Shown piece after piece: positions 5,743-6,279 of a stretch of DNA of 6,279 nucleotides. Location: positions 1 to 6,279 of the forward strand of contig JBKDZL010000075.1 in NCBI GenBank assembly GCA_047971145.1, given 5' to 3'. The translations under genes were made by a program, and so were the position numbers. The notes below the pieces were generated by a model. That model ran no database searches. It was given only the letters and a program-made list of their open reading frames with translations, and was not told the origin of the DNA. The DNA comes from JBKDZL01 sp047971145. GTDB taxonomy: Bacteria; Bacillota_I; Bacilli_A; Erysipelotrichales; Erysipelotrichaceae. Within the stretch, counting starts at the first letter, position 1. Each line of letters opens with the position of its first letter.

Positions 5743-5759
5743 AGACATATGAGACAAAT

Positions 5760-6279
<520 letters not shown>

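Overview
This window looks like a chromosomal housekeeping region from a very AT-rich, low-GC Gram-positive bacterium (Bacillota). Features suggesting this are the strong A/T bias, the AGGAG-type ribosome binding sites, the Firmicutes-style boxA in the rRNA leader, a RibU-type riboflavin importer under an FMN riboswitch, and the cmk-der-gpsA gene order. The 16S fragment resembles the Erysipelotrichia/Mollicutes-related part of the Bacilli from memory, which only a database comparison can confirm. All ten visible tryptophan codons are TGG, no coding frame contains an internal TGA, and one gene appears to end on TGA. The standard bacterial code is therefore likely, not the Mycoplasma code.

Layout from left to right: (1) the 3' end of an unrecognised, cysteine-containing gene runs in from the left edge. 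(2) efp (translation elongation factor P) has its own probable promoter overlapping the end of that gene. (3) A well-formed FMN (RFN) riboswitch directly precedes ribU, the substrate-binding subunit of an ECF-type riboflavin transporter; its last helix contains the ribU Shine-Dalgarno, which suggests translational control. (4) An extended -10 promoter starts a tightly packed four-gene operon: an acidic tail-anchored membrane protein of unknown function, cmk (CMP kinase), der (ribosome-assembly GTPase) and gpsA (glycerol-3-phosphate dehydrogenase). Coding regions overlap by 1 nt or are at most 1 nt apart, and the operon ends at a clear Rho-independent terminator. (5) A strong rRNA promoter, an AT-rich upstream region, a leader with boxA and two hairpins, and the first ~520 nt of 16S rRNA run off the right edge.

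The genes serve growth functions: translation of difficult sequences (efp), flavin supply (ribU), nucleotide recycling (cmk), 50S ribosome maturation (der), phospholipid backbone synthesis (gpsA) and rRNA. I see no mobile element, CRISPR array, defence system or biosynthetic cluster. The points most worth a second look are an EF-P whose tip loop lacks the usual PGKG motif and modifiable lysine, the riboswitch with the Shine-Dalgarno built into P1, and the unknown tail-anchored protein in the chromosomal slot where many Bacilli carry a LysM protein of the EbpS/YpbE type.
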